A stretch of DNA of 64,000 nucleotides from Maylandia zebra (taxonomy: Eukaryota; Chordata; Actinopteri; Cichliformes; Cichlidae): assembly GCF_041146795.1 (NCBI RefSeq), contig NC_135167.1, positions 7,646,954 to 7,710,953 of the forward strand, written 5' to 3'. The position numbers were made by a program, and so were the translations under genes. The notes beneath the pieces were generated by a model that was not told the DNA's origin, ran no database searches, and was given only the letters and a program-made list of their open reading frames with translations. Positions 13,701 through 24,480 of the stretch are shown piece after piece; the stretch's first letter is position 1; every line of letters starts with the position of its first letter.

Positions 13701-14467
13701 CATTTGTGTTTGCGAGTACCCAGTCCTGTCCTGACACTCTCATCGGAATATGAGTGTCTAGTTAAACAAAAGAAAAGAATGACACACAGCAGATTTGATT
13801 AATTTAATGAGCTGTGGTTAAACCAACTAATCTAGTAGGAAATGTCTTGTTTTTTAGTCTGTGTGCAGAACTAATACAGCACCATGATATGAGTGTACCT
13901 GTTTTTTGAAGGAGCCAGTATTGTGGCTGCTGCACACCCATCTTCATCCATTTGATAGGGACATACCAGGTGTAACTAGACAGAAAAGACATAATGGGAA
14001 AAGAAGATAGATAATTTATTGTTTGTCATTTCCATATTACGATTTCACTGCTAGTGGGTACACTGGATTAATACAACAGATTCTTATTGGCTGCTGTCTG
14101 AAAAAAAAATCAGCTTAGGTAGAAGCAACACAAACAAATCAGAGTCACATCTCATGTCAGCAACACACGACATCAGCCCCTTCAATGTGAATGAGAACCA
14201 GGAGCCTAAAGCACATATGTGTAAGTGCAGCCCCTTCATTTCTCATCTGAGTGAAACTTGCAGCACAAGGTTAAACAGTTTCCTACTTGAACTGAGAGGG
14301 TCTGTCCACTGTAGAGTCTGGATCCAACAGGAAGTGTTTCTGTGTGACACTTCCTGTCCGGGTGTCAACACTGACGACTGGGTAGCCCATCTGGAGAGTC
14401 CAGCGGTTCATGATATTTTCCACAGAGTGTGGAATATGTATTCCTGGTGCATTTTCAACTGCCTGAC

Positions 14468-14545
<78 letters not shown>

Positions 14546-17500
14546 TTTAAGATAATTGCACACACACACACACACACACACCCAAAAAACACAATACCAG
14601 TGAAGTCATGCAGGTTAACCAACCTGTTGGAGATGATCCCACAGGTCTGTATATACAGTGTTACCAAAAGCGAATGTGTTCAGGTAAGACTGAAGACACA
14701 AAACGGAGATGAGGATCATATGATGCAATCACGAGGAAAGGAAAATAGTGTGAATTTACCAGGAAACATTTTTTGGCATAAATAACCACAGACACAGCAT
14801 CATTAATTCCTAGTCTGCTGACAGTCGCACACACATTACGGCAGCAGAGATGAAGTGATAATATACTCACACTGAGTCCTCTAGCAAACACAGGCTCGGT
14901 GAGAAACTCTGACAGCATCCTTAGCACTGCTGCACCCTTGGAAAAACAAACCGCCAGAATTTGGTGAGCTTGAATTTCTCATAACGGAAAGGGATTTTCC
15001 ACAAATCCCAAAGCAAACATTAAAACGAGTTGCCGTCCTGATGGTGTGATATGAATCACACGGACGCAGGAAGACTGAGTGAATTGGGAAAACTGAGCGT
15101 TTTACTGCAAATTAGCTAAATAAAAGTAATATAATTTAATAAACATGAGAGTTTAAAATCAAAAGGGCTTCAAATCTGGCTATATTGTCCGCAAATGTGG
15201 GTGAAATTGTAGAATATATACTTAATTTCTGTGAATCAACTTGCATAAAATGTTGTGTAAAATTATCGGAGGAGCAGACCTTGCTGTAAGAGATCGTGTT
15301 GAACATTTCACTGATCTGAGCGGGCTCATTGACTTCCTCTTCTCCACGTGACAGTGGGTGAGAGAAGGCCAAGGCATCCACAGCAAACACCTTCTGAACA
15401 TCATAAAGGACGATGTGATCTTTCTGCAGCCAAGCAGAGAAAGAGAACCAGGGCAGGTTTTATAAGCCAACAACATCTGTGAAAAGTTACCAATCTGTGA
15501 CACAAAAGTGTACATCTGTTAAGAACTGTATCGAACTTTGCTGTCTGTGGAGATGCAAGCATGTCTCTTACAATGTTCCAGGTGGGCTCGGCGTAGTCGA
15601 CTCCGAGGTACTCAACATATGATGCAAACCCCTCGTTTAACCACAAGTCATTCCACCATCGCAGAGTTACCAGATTTCCAAACCACTAAATAAACACATG
15701 AGGAGTAAACAGATGAGCATTTCTGCCATGACCAGGGAATTAACGTTTCCATGAACCTAGACTTTGGCCAACATTAGCACTATCAGTCACATCCAAGCAA
15801 CACAATAACCGAATCAGCAGGGGATTAAAACATTTCAAACCACAGGATTTCCCATCTGTTTTTATGTGTCGAGAGCAGGGTGAAATTACTCCACTGTCAC
15901 GATTTGTCAGCTGCTCTTGCAAAAGGGAGTAACACAAGTAGATTTATTTTTACAGTACTTGATGAGTGAAGGAAGGAGACTTTGCTGCAATCACGTTCAT
16001 TTCATAATATAATGTTGCTTTAGTTTGTGATGCCTAAAGCTTTGAGAAAAGAGACCGTCTGGGTTAAAAACCAATGCTATACCATGTGTGCGAGTTCGTG
16101 GGCAATCACAGTTGAGACCCTCTCTTTGTTTCCAGTGGAGGAAAGGATGGGGTCATAGAGCAGGGCCGTTTCCCTGTATGTGACCAGACCCCAGTTCTCC
16201 ATTGCTCCAGCGTTGAAGTCGGGCAAAGCGATCTGATCTGTGGAGATGAAGGGTTAAAAAAACATGCTGTGCTCAGGGAGATCATTGAAATGAAATGATT
16301 TAGCAAAATGGTCTACCTGACTTTGAGAGAGGATATGATGTGTTGTAATAATGCTCATAAAACCTCAGGATGGGTCCTGTAACATTGAGAGCATAGCTCC
16401 CCTGACCATCATCTATTGCTTTTCTCCGAGCCCAGATTCGAATCTGCAAAGAGTAATTTAAATCTTTGAGTCCAAAAAAAATTGCTCCTTACCATTTCAT
16501 GCTCGTTTTAACTTTCCAAGATCATATTTGGAAAAATATAAGCTGGGAAATGCTTTTTGGATCCCGGCCTCACTGGGGATTTAAGTGAATATGTAATCCA
16601 GGTTTCTTACCAACAAATCGTTTTGGTTTGACTCAATGGGAACAAAGTCGCTGACGATAAATGCCAGTAGATATGTTGACATTTTCCGCGTGGGCTCAAA
16701 TGTTGTAATTTTGACAGCCACACTGTCAATGACAGCCTCTGAAGCTTCTGTGCAGGCAGAGAAAAATATTAAACACTCTGTTAGCATTAACAGTGTTTAG
16801 TTACTTATTTACTTTAATAACTTGGACAAGGTGTTTTTTTATTAGTTACAACCAATGACTGAAGAAACAGTCATTGGCTTTTCTACAGTCACTGGTTTAT
16901 GAAGCAATCACATTACCTACTACTTACAACATGATATCTATTCTCATTTTGAGCTTGTTTTTCCATTTGCACTGAAAAAAAATAAAAAACTGAAATAGTT
17001 TTGTTTATCCAACGAACCCTTTTCCTTGCCATTGGACAGAGCCACAGTGTCTCGTGAGTGAATGATCGTGACAGTAAAGACTGCTTTCATGGCTGGTTCG
17101 TCAAAGCAAGGAAAGCTTTTCCTGGCATACGTTGCCTGCATTTGTGAGGTAGCAACAACTCTGCAAAACATTGGAAATAAAAAACATTAATGGAAAACAT
17201 TCACCATCAATCCAAAAGCCTTCAAAAACTGACCGAGAGAAACATTAAGCAGATAATACTGCAGCTTTATCACGGACACTGGCATCTTAAAATTATGCAC
17301 AATCTCATTTGGTGTTTGCATGTGATTCACTAAATATTAGACACAAATCATCACATATTAAATAAATCAGAACATCGATAACACAGTCATTCATCCAGCT
17401 AACAATCATAATTCACAAGTTACTGTATTGTGTGAAGTACAAAAAGAAAGTGATGTCTACATTTGATTGATTGGCTGTATGGCACAAAGTGATGAAAACT

Positions 17501-18476
17501 GCAATCTACTGAGAACGACAAATATGACTTTCACATACAGTTTGGGTAAAGACTCATTCTGCAGCTTTCACTCAAATCTGACCCGTCCACTGGAAGGAGT
17601 AGAAATTCTTGCGATAATGGAAATGTGCATGTTAAATGATAAATATAACCTTAATCTTGACCTTGAAATGTAGCTAGTGAGTAAAACCATAAGCAGAGAA
17701 CAGGTTCAAAACATAAAGCTAACAGTGGTTACCTGTCTGACAGCTCTGTGATTGCAACCTCCTAACGCTGACATGTTTGCTCTCCAAAAAGAACCCAATA
17801 TCTCACCAGCAGCATCTGACAGAACAGCAGTATTTGACACCGTGGAATAAGAATGTGTTGACAAGTCTTACTTCTTTACGCCATCCTCAACATATTCACT
17901 CCTGTAGAAGCCCTCCAGGTCATCCGTCAGCTCCCCGAGAAATTCTGTGTGAAGTGAATAGGATTTTCCCGCCGATAATCTGCTGCCTAGCTGAATAACC
18001 AAAAACTCAGTTTTCTTCACAAGCCAAGAATTCAGTATAGTGGGCACTGGGGCCTCACCCTGGCTGCTCAGTTTAGCGTGGTGCCCAAAGAAGGTAGTGA
18101 AGTTGAGTTTTTTGGAGTGGATGATGATGAGGTCTGTTTCTTTCACACATTTAAAAATTACTGTTGAACGTCCAGTGAAGATGTACAAGCCCTCTGCATT
18201 GGGCTTCAATCGTGGCCACAGGGTCAGATTGTAAGAGACGGGGATGAGGGAATCTGGAAGTCTGTAGTGGTCCCAGGGTTCCTTTGGAGTGTCAGGGGTG
18301 GTGCTGGGTGTAGTTGTACTGGTGCCATCTGATGCTCCATCTCCTACGTTACCTTGATTCTTGGACTTTTCCTTGTCGTAAGCAACAGAAAGAGCTATAA
18401 TTGTAGCCAGTCCACAGACCGCGAGTACAAGCATCCCGAGGCCCACATTTTTACTTATGTAGTAGACTTTCCCCAT
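7769..18476 (-). CDS. anpep: Aminopeptidase N (membrane alanyl aminopeptidase), complete, 20 coding exons, 964 aa
   Basis: Zinc M1 ectopeptidase that trims neutral N-terminal residues from peptides outside the cell. Coding exons, in transcript order: 18476-17872, 17160-17018, 16747-16611, 16443-16317, 16237-16083, 15685-15572, 15423-15280, 14936-14871, 14689-14624, 14462-14287, 13975-13899, 13757-13624, 11180-11125, 11046-10899, 10788-10697, 10603-10493, 9539-9372, 8527-8387, 8131-8050, 7921-7769. Every junction is GT-AG with agreeing phase, and the sum is 2895 nt (965 codons with stop; human ANPEP is 967 aa). Seen in the protein: signal anchor at about 12-32, Thr/Ser/Pro stalk to about 66, GAMEN at 348-352, zinc site HELAH at 384-388 with the third ligand Glu407 (HEXXH-X18-E), and catalytic Tyr473 in ISYSK. 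The C-terminal ERAP1_C-like helical domain is intact. No stop, frameshift or missing active-site residue was found. A pyrimidine-rich 3' splice site ending CGGCAG at about 18583 suggests that the ATG lies in an exon starting at 18582, behind a non-coding first exon. Confidence 0.95.
8528..9371. other. anpep intron 17, no feature seen
   Basis: 844 bp between coding exons 17 and 18. AT-rich, with no recognisable repeat, RNA gene or coding remnant. Confidence 0.6.
9540..10492. other. anpep intron 16, with an old repeat and a small hairpin
   Basis: The segment about 9905-10210 (TTTATTTAGAAAGAGGGGCA, later GGGCTAATTTCCATCTG) resembles the segment at about 59448-59600 and is probably one interspersed family, perhaps a LINE 3' end in reverse. 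A 12-bp-arm hairpin with a 17-bp direct repeat lies at 10238-10285. Nothing coding was seen. Confidence 0.45.
10238..10285. repeat. Hairpin plus 17-bp direct repeat in anpep intron 16
   Basis: ACTGACCCATTA (10238-10249), a 3-nt loop, then its exact inverse (10253-10264). The 17-mer TGACCCATTACACTAAT occurs at 10240-10256 and again at 10269-10285. No known function. Confidence 0.8.
11651..12667 (-). mobile_element. Tc1-like transposon fossil in anpep intron 12, interrupted by an LTR-like insertion
   Basis: The minus strand carries a decayed Tc1-like transposase gene. The plus strand shows the antisense of the DDE region (GTGCCAAGAAAATATCCCTC near 11732) and ends near 12650-12667 with AAAGTGGTCAGTGAGTGTA, the terminal motif of this fish Tc1 family. 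The same family occurs in the opposite orientation at 37328-37946. Many stops; inert. The 12241-12510 element splits it between the helix-turn-helix part and the terminus. The intron (11181-13623) is otherwise featureless. Confidence 0.75.
12241..12510 (+). mobile_element. Short LTR-like insertion (possible solo LTR) inside the Tc1 fossil
   Basis: 270 bp, GC-rich, beginning TGTGGCGGGGGCGTGG and ending GGGTCGTGTGTCACA, so the ends read TGTG..CACA. Flanks are ATGCC (12236-12240) and ATGAC (12511-12515), a 5-bp duplication with one change. AATAAA lies at 12452-12457. The Tc1 family sequence resumes directly after the second flank, which marks a clean insertion. It could be a solo LTR of a Gypsy-like element or a TRIM; no coding region. 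Confidence 0.6.
14469..14540. repeat. (CA)36 microsatellite in anpep intron 9, abutting the 3' splice site of exon 10
   Basis: On the transcribed (minus) strand this is (TG)n running up to TTGTCAG, the acceptor of coding exon 10 at 14462. It takes the place of a normal polypyrimidine tract. A second tract, 14559-14580, lies in the same 161-bp intron (14463-14623). Confidence 0.95.
14559..14580. repeat. (CA)11 microsatellite, second tract in anpep intron 9
   Basis: Eleven CA units separated from the longer tract by 18 bp of AT-rich sequence (14541-14558). Together the two tracts make up about 58 percent of the intron. Confidence 0.9.
16852..16877. repeat. 10-bp-arm hairpin in anpep intron 2
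   Basis: CCAATGACTG, loop AAGAAA, then the exact inverse CAGTCATTGG. Not linked to any known element. Confidence 0.7.
17161..17871. other. anpep intron 1, no feature seen
   Basis: 711 bp between coding exons 1 and 2. AT-rich; no repeat or coding remnant recognised. Confidence 0.55.
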
Positions 18477-19509
18477 GTCTGATCAGAAGGTCAATGCAGG
18501 AATCAGAGGGATCTCAGTCTGCTTATGTCAGCACGGCAGAACTCCTCCTTCTCAGTTAATGGGTGAGCTATTTACATGGCACCTGCCGAAAAAAAGAGGA
18601 AAAACAAGAAAACCTCAGCCATTTAATCTATAACTTGGCATCTCTATTTTTTGTAATAAACGTCAAGGATGCTTAACAAGCCATGTAGTTTCATAGTTAC
18701 TGTTTTGAAAGAGTTATGTAACATTAATAAATCATTCCATTTCTGTGATGCATTATAAAACCAGACTTCCAAACTAGTACTACTTGAAAAACGTTTCATT
18801 ATTCCTCATCCTGCAGGCAGCGGGTTTAACACTGAAAAAGACACCAAAGGGTTGAAGGTGTTGTTACTCAGACTTCTTGGCTTTGGTGTTTTGCGCTGGT
18901 CTCATGCAAAACAAAAAATGTTTCAGCATCACAAGTCGATCCGAAAAACAACTTTATGTATCACAATGAAAATGATCAGTGGTACTATAACGTTAAAAGA
19001 AAAAATCATCTGAGAAAAATTGGGGGTAAATATTGTCACAAAGGCAGCAAGCTGAATAATGAAGCATTAAGCCAGAGCTCATCTTTTGAGTGCCTTTAGC
19101 TTTTCTGTGGGTAAATTCAAACTATTCCTGTTCTATTTTCTGAGTCTTTTCCGTTTTCCCACACTATCAAAACATCAGTGCTATTCGATCATCAAGCTGA
19201 AGAAAACAGGACGGGAGGAAAAGGGAGGAACTGTCTGCTGTAATTGATGGTTGGGGTCAATCTCTGTCAACCGCTGAAGATAAAACAAATGAAGCCCGTG
19301 TGCAAGTGGAAAAAAAACTGCAGTTCTTGTGGGTATCACTTGAAGCTGAATAATTAAACTGGACCTTTTCACTCTGTTGTTAATGGATTACCTGACAGAT
19401 ATCATCATTTGCTGCAAGTTAAAGACCACCTAAGAAATTTTTGCTTCAGTTTGAATAAAATTCTAGTGTTTAATGAGCTCATAGTACTTATTAGACCAAT
19501 ATCTGTCTG

Positions 19510-20127
19510 TGTCACAGACCCGGTTCCGGGGACTCGGGGTCCGTGAACAGTGTGGACCATTATTATTGTTATTGTCGTTGTTGTTATTGTATTGGATGTA
19601 TGTTTGCTGCCCTGCGCTCTTGTGTTCCATGCTGGTGTGTGTACGTGTGGGTGTCTGCGGGTGTGGCTGAAGAATGAAGGACAGCCACCTGCAGACCTGA
19701 TGGGCTGGTCACGCCTAGGTTCCCACACACCTGCTTCTGATCAGGCTCGTCGGGGGAGCTACTTAACAGAGCGATGGAGCGTCCTCCGGCGCAGGATCGT
19801 TGAGTTAGATTCCATGTCAGTGTTTGAAGTGCTATTCAGTGTATGCCTGCTGGAGTTGGTGCCATAACGGCTGTGTCTATCGTTTTTCCCCAGGAGGACA
19901 GCGGAACACAGGACTGCAAGACACACGGGGTGTGTGAAGGCACAGGGCAGAGAGCACGAGATACCAGCACTTATTGGAGGACACGTCACGGGAGTCGAGG
20001 GAGCACTTTGGAGATTTGTGTGGTGTACTTTTACTTCACTGTAAATAAACCCACTGCTCATTCCACTAGTCCAGCGTTTGGGTCCTTTCTCCAACATTCC
20101 CCACGGTATGCCACCCAGACCGTGACA
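19510..20127 (+). mobile_element. Solo-LTR-like insertion, copy 1, with perfect 5-bp target duplication GTCTG
   Basis: 618 bp, starting TGTCACAGACCCGG and ending CAGACCGTGACA, flanked by GTCTG at 19505-19509 and 20128-20132. TG...CA ends with a 5-bp duplication are the mark of integrase-type LTR elements. A possible polyadenylation signal AATAAA sits at 20044-20049, upstream of the right end, giving plus orientation. No internal coding region remains, as expected for a solo LTR. Long open frames inside it have no homology I recognise. A DNA element with short inverted ends cannot be excluded. Confidence 0.7.
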
Positions 20128-21751
20128 GTCTGTGCCTCATACCCATACAGTTTATAAATGCAGCTTGCTAAATTTATATGATAACACCACTCTTTCATCA
20201 ATACAAGGTAAGTTCTGGCTACAAAACGTGGCAGTGGCCAAAAAGATAACAATACATGTTCAAAAAGCAAAAATTAGACCAGTGGGTAATATCACCATGG
20301 CTGCATCCAGCTTAACCTGTCTACTGTCTATGGTCAGAAAATGGAAAGCTAATCCAGTCAAGGACCAACCCTAGAAAAGCCCACAAATCCAACTTCTACC
20401 TGAATCCAGGTAGTACCCGATTGGGGTTCTTCTGTCGTTCCAAATTTCAGACATTACCCAAAATTGACCTTTTTGTTTTTGTAACCAAAATTGCAGTCAT
20501 GTATTCCTAAAACTCTAACAGTGATTATTTTAAATGAGTCAGAGATAATGAGAAGAAGTTCTTGTTATTTTTAAAACTTCACCTACAGACAACGAGACGT
20601 GTAGCTCCTGTATTCCTTCTTGTTAACTCCTGTTTGGTTAGGAAGTAGCAGCATGCATCCAGCTTCAACTCTGAATTCTTTCTAATTTTACCAAAAGACG
20701 CTGCTGAAATCAAAAGTGTCATCCCAGTTCTTGTTACTCCTTTTGACACGACAAAGAACACTCATTAGCTGCCAATTCGGTTCAGCTTGTGCGTTAGATT
20801 ACCTTCCAGCTACGTCTCTTCCTTGCCTCATCAGTATCATAAAGCACTCTGCATGCAGACCAGTGCATCCTATCTCCCTACATTATTTGCATCAAATGGT
20901 TCAACTCTTCACTCTGAATTCTCTGTATTTTTAGCAGGCAACCAGCAGGTTTTCCTGCACTACCTGCAAAAGTTACAGTCATTTAGCCTCTTTGTAAACA
21001 AGAATGCCTTTCCAATGAGTTGTTTTCACCATATGTCATTTATTCATATCATCCTGTCTTTCAGGCCTATAATCACACAAACCTACTCCTTCTCAACACC
21101 ACCTTAACTTTAGCTCAGGAAGTTGCAGCTCACTGTCCACATTCTTGCTTTTCTTCACCACAAATCCACAGAATCCTGTCTCATCACCATGACCTTTTGT
21201 GACGTTTTTACTGAAAAAGGAATTTTTCTCTGTCACAACCTCTGTGAATATTATCATATGTTTCCAAAGACTGTAATCTTGCCTTATAGTCATCTAAATT
21301 CTAAAGCATTTTGGTAAATATGCTTGTTCACTTTCTTTTCAAGAGGTAAAGAAACTGACAGAATACTCATGTGTGTACAGTAAACATGAAATTGGGCCAG
21401 TGGCCAGTTAGCAAACAAGGAAACATTTTTTCACGGACAAGAGTCACAAGATGCTTTACAGAAAACAGTCTAAGACAATACAAAGAGGACAGAAGAGAAA
21501 AAGATAACGAACACAAACTGTACAGTGCAAAAAGTGACATTTACCCTTATATGAAGCAAGAACTGCACAATAATTAAAACAGGGTTAAAAGAAGACCCAA
21601 AATTATGCTACACAAAACCTCAGCTGGCACAAAATATGTTGCTAAAATGCTAAAGTAAGTAGATATATTGTCAGCTCTCAACAGGATCGTGCTAAGTGGC
21701 TTCAAAATCTCCGTTACCCCGCATCCTTATGTGGGTGCAGGGAACAAACCT

Positions 21752-22003
21752 ATAGGTATGGCCTGTATTTATATAGCGCTTTACTAGTCCCTAAGGACCC
21801 CAAAGCGCTTTACATATCCAGTCATCCACCCATTCACACACACTGGTGATGGCAAGCTACATTGTAGCCACAGCCACCCTGGGGCGCACTGACAGAGGCG
21901 AGGCTGCCGGACACTGGCGCCACCGGGCCCTCTGACCACCACCAGTAGGCAACGGGTGAAGTGTCTTGCCCAAGGACACAACGACCGAGAGGTAGGTAGG
22001 CCA
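21752..22003. repeat. Teleost interspersed repeat (GCGCTTTACA / TTGCCCAAGGACAC type)
   Basis: Contains the widespread fish repeat motifs TATATAGCGCTTTACTAGTC, AAGCGCTTTACA, CCATTCACACACACTGG and TCTTGCCCAAGGACACAACG in their usual order. Family name uncertain; no reading frame. Confidence 0.6.
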
Positions 22004-22051
22004 AGCTTAGCACAAAGAATGGAAGCACAGGAGGAAAAAAAAGAAAGAAAC

Positions 22052-22681
22052 TGTCACGATCTGAGGAGACAGACCGTGCGGTGGTGCGTGTGGTGGACCC
22101 AGGTGCGAACACAAGAGAGTAGACCGGAGTAACTTAAACTGAAAGTGAGCCTTTATTATGGCTGAAGACAGGTCTCAAACAAAGCAGAAATACCATGACT
22201 GAACTAAACTAAACTGGGAAACAGATACTGATAAACTATGAAGACTCGGAAAACCATGACGAAGCCTGGCCATGAGGACATGGAGGGTGGGAAACACAGA
22301 CTTCATGAAACACAGAGACTAAATACACATGAGGGATGATCAGGGGAAGTGGCCACACATGGGAGCACAGCTGACACACATGAACCTAAAGACAGGACAG
22401 GAGAAGTGAAACTAAATACACTGACATTGAATACAGGCTTTCAAAGTAAAACAGGAAACATGGAGATTAGACATGACATGAACTAAACATAACCACGCAG
22501 ACATGACAGGTAGACGCACGAACCAGGGAGACTGAGTACAGGGGGAGATGACATAAACAACTAAGAAACAAAGGGCTAAACAGCACCCTAGAAATTAACT
22601 AGACGAACTAAGCTAAAGCATAAATGAATACAAAAGATACATAAAACTCAACACTGGATCACACGACCCAGGACCATGACA
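22052..22681 (-). mobile_element. Solo-LTR-like insertion, copy 2, with perfect 5-bp target duplication GAAAC
   Basis: 630 bp, starting TGTCACGATCTGAGG and ending CCAGGACCATGACA, flanked by GAAAC at 22047-22051 and 22682-22686. Its reverse complement starts TGTCATGGTCCTGGGTCGTG, closely matching the start of copy 3, so the two are the same family in opposite orientation about 800 bp apart. AATAAA on the minus strand at 22157-22152 fits minus orientation. No coding region. Confidence 0.72.
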
Positions 22682-23500
22682 GAAACCATATTAACTGGTA
22701 CTTGCTGTATATTAAAGAATGCCTCAGGTATTTATTTGAGGTCCTTTTTAATATTGGACTGTCCATTTTGGTTTTAAGCATTCAAATATATATTTCCATG
22801 TAGTAGCCTTTCCCACTTCACTTTGTCATTAACTCATTTCCATTTGTGTCATTAATATTTAACAGTAGGAGATCAAACAGCCTTCACCTCTACGCTGGTA
22901 GATATGCCGTGACATCATAAAAACACTCTAATGAACCTGTTATCAATAATTTCTCAATATTTACAGCTGATTCTTTCCATGGAAGACTTTGCATCCCGAG
23001 TTTTATGGAGTCTTGGCACAACAGTTCATAAAGTGTAACAGGGTAACGGTTATAAATGAAAGTGAATATAAGATTTTTCTATTAATTCTGTCTGCTTCAC
23101 CCGGTTTTGACTTGAAAATGAAAGAGAGCAATGTAACAATAACACCTCTGTACTATTTAGACATCACAACTGGCAATAGAAGTAATAATACCTTGTTTAC
23201 CAGTTAAAGAGTGAAGAGATATAGAAAGATACAGAAAAGAGACTATTTTCTTTCAGAATCTTCTCACATTATCGGTATTTTCAGTGAAATTGAGTCTAGT
23301 TATATCTGCTAGTGAACAAACAAACAGAATACAACCCGAAGTCAAAGCACTCTGTGTCACTTATGACTTGTACCAAACCAAAACCCTGAACATGTAGTTA
23401 TTTATTTCATAATGAACGGTCTCACTTTTCCTTCCTGTCTGACAGCATGTCCATGTGACTGCTCATCAGAGTGTCCTGAAACACAGGATCATCATGATGT

Positions 23501-24119
23501 TGTCACAGCCCTGGGTCGTGTAACCTAGCACTTTGAGCTTTTTTGGTTTTTTTAAGTTCATTATTTATTTTTAGTCTTTTTGGTATTAGCACCCAGGTTC
23601 CTCAGCTGTACTTCTTCGTTCATTTAGAGTCCCTTGGGTATTCACCCCTGTGTTAAAGTTCCCCTTGTTGTTGAGTGTCTTGCCTGTCAAGTTTTATGTC
23701 TGCACGGTTAATGTTGTCATATTCATGTCATGTCTGCGTCTCGCCGTGTTCATTGTTCTGTGCGTCATTATGTTCATTCTAGTCATCTGTTTCCTCATGT
23801 GTCTCCACTTCCCCAAATCACCTCATTTGTGCGTATTTAAGTCCTTTTTCTATAACTGTTTGCTGTCAGGACGTCTGCCCATTTTCCTTCATGTTATCTA
23901 CTCATAGTCACAGTTTTAGTCACAGTCAAAGTCATAGTTCATGTCATACGAACTTGTCTGTTTATCTTCGTGTAGACTTGGTCTTGTTTTTGGTTCAGTT
24001 CATGTGTTTGGCCAGAATTGGCCAGAAAGCTTCTTCTTTTGTTGAGAACGCAGCTCCTTCCTTCGGTGTCTGTTTTTGGGTCCGTGCAACAAAACACAGC
24101 AGCATACCCCGCCGTGACA
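23501..24119 (+). mobile_element. Solo-LTR-like insertion, copy 3, with perfect 5-bp target duplication GATGT
   Basis: 619 bp, starting TGTCACAGCCCTGGGTCGTG and ending CCCCGCCGTGACA, flanked by GATGT at 23496-23500 and 24120-24124. A TATA-like TATTTAA is at 23834-23840. Same family as copy 2 by its start. No internal protein-coding region; a solo LTR left by recombination is the simplest reading. Confidence 0.72.
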
Positions 24120-24294
24120 GATGTGTTAAATATCTCATGATTTGTTCTGTGTTAAGAAGGCTTTTCATTCTCTATTTATAACAGAGTATTTTATATCTAT
24201 ATATGAGGTTGTTATATAGTTTTTTACATTTATTTATATTATATATATGCATATATTATATGCTTTCAATCGTATCTTTTTTAATAAAGGTAGT

Positions 24295-24480
24295 TGGTGA
24301 TTAGCGTTGTCACCTGAGTTTGAATCCACCAGCCAGCTCGGGCCTTTTGTGTGGCATTTTCATGACTTCCCTGTACTTATATGTGTAAACTTTGGCTCCC
24401 TCCTGCAGTTCTCTATGTGTCAGCCCTGTGACAGCTGAGATAGGCTGTAGTACACTGCAACGCTAAATTGGATAAGTTTA
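24295..24480 (+). repeat. SINE-like teleost repeat, degenerate
   Basis: GTGATTAGCGTTGTCACCTG, GTTTGAATCC (B-box-like) and CTGAGATAGGCTGTAG follow the order of a very common fish repeat with a tRNA-like head. The copy is shortened and diverged; edges approximate. Confidence 0.55.

Noticed and set aside
14154..14785. Long overlapping open frames (up to 133 codons) on both strands with His-Thr or Cys-Val runs
   Set aside because: They arise from reading through the CA microsatellite in anpep intron 9; the real coding sequence here is exon 10 on the minus strand.
19550..20157. Several open frames of about 105-112 codons on both strands
   Set aside because: They lie inside a solo-LTR-like element and have no protein similarity I recognise; GC-richer sequence gives long random frames.
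24300..24330. tRNA gene suggested by a B-box-like GTTTGAATCC
   Set aside because: No cloverleaf can be drawn; it is the tRNA-like head of a degenerate SINE-type repeat.
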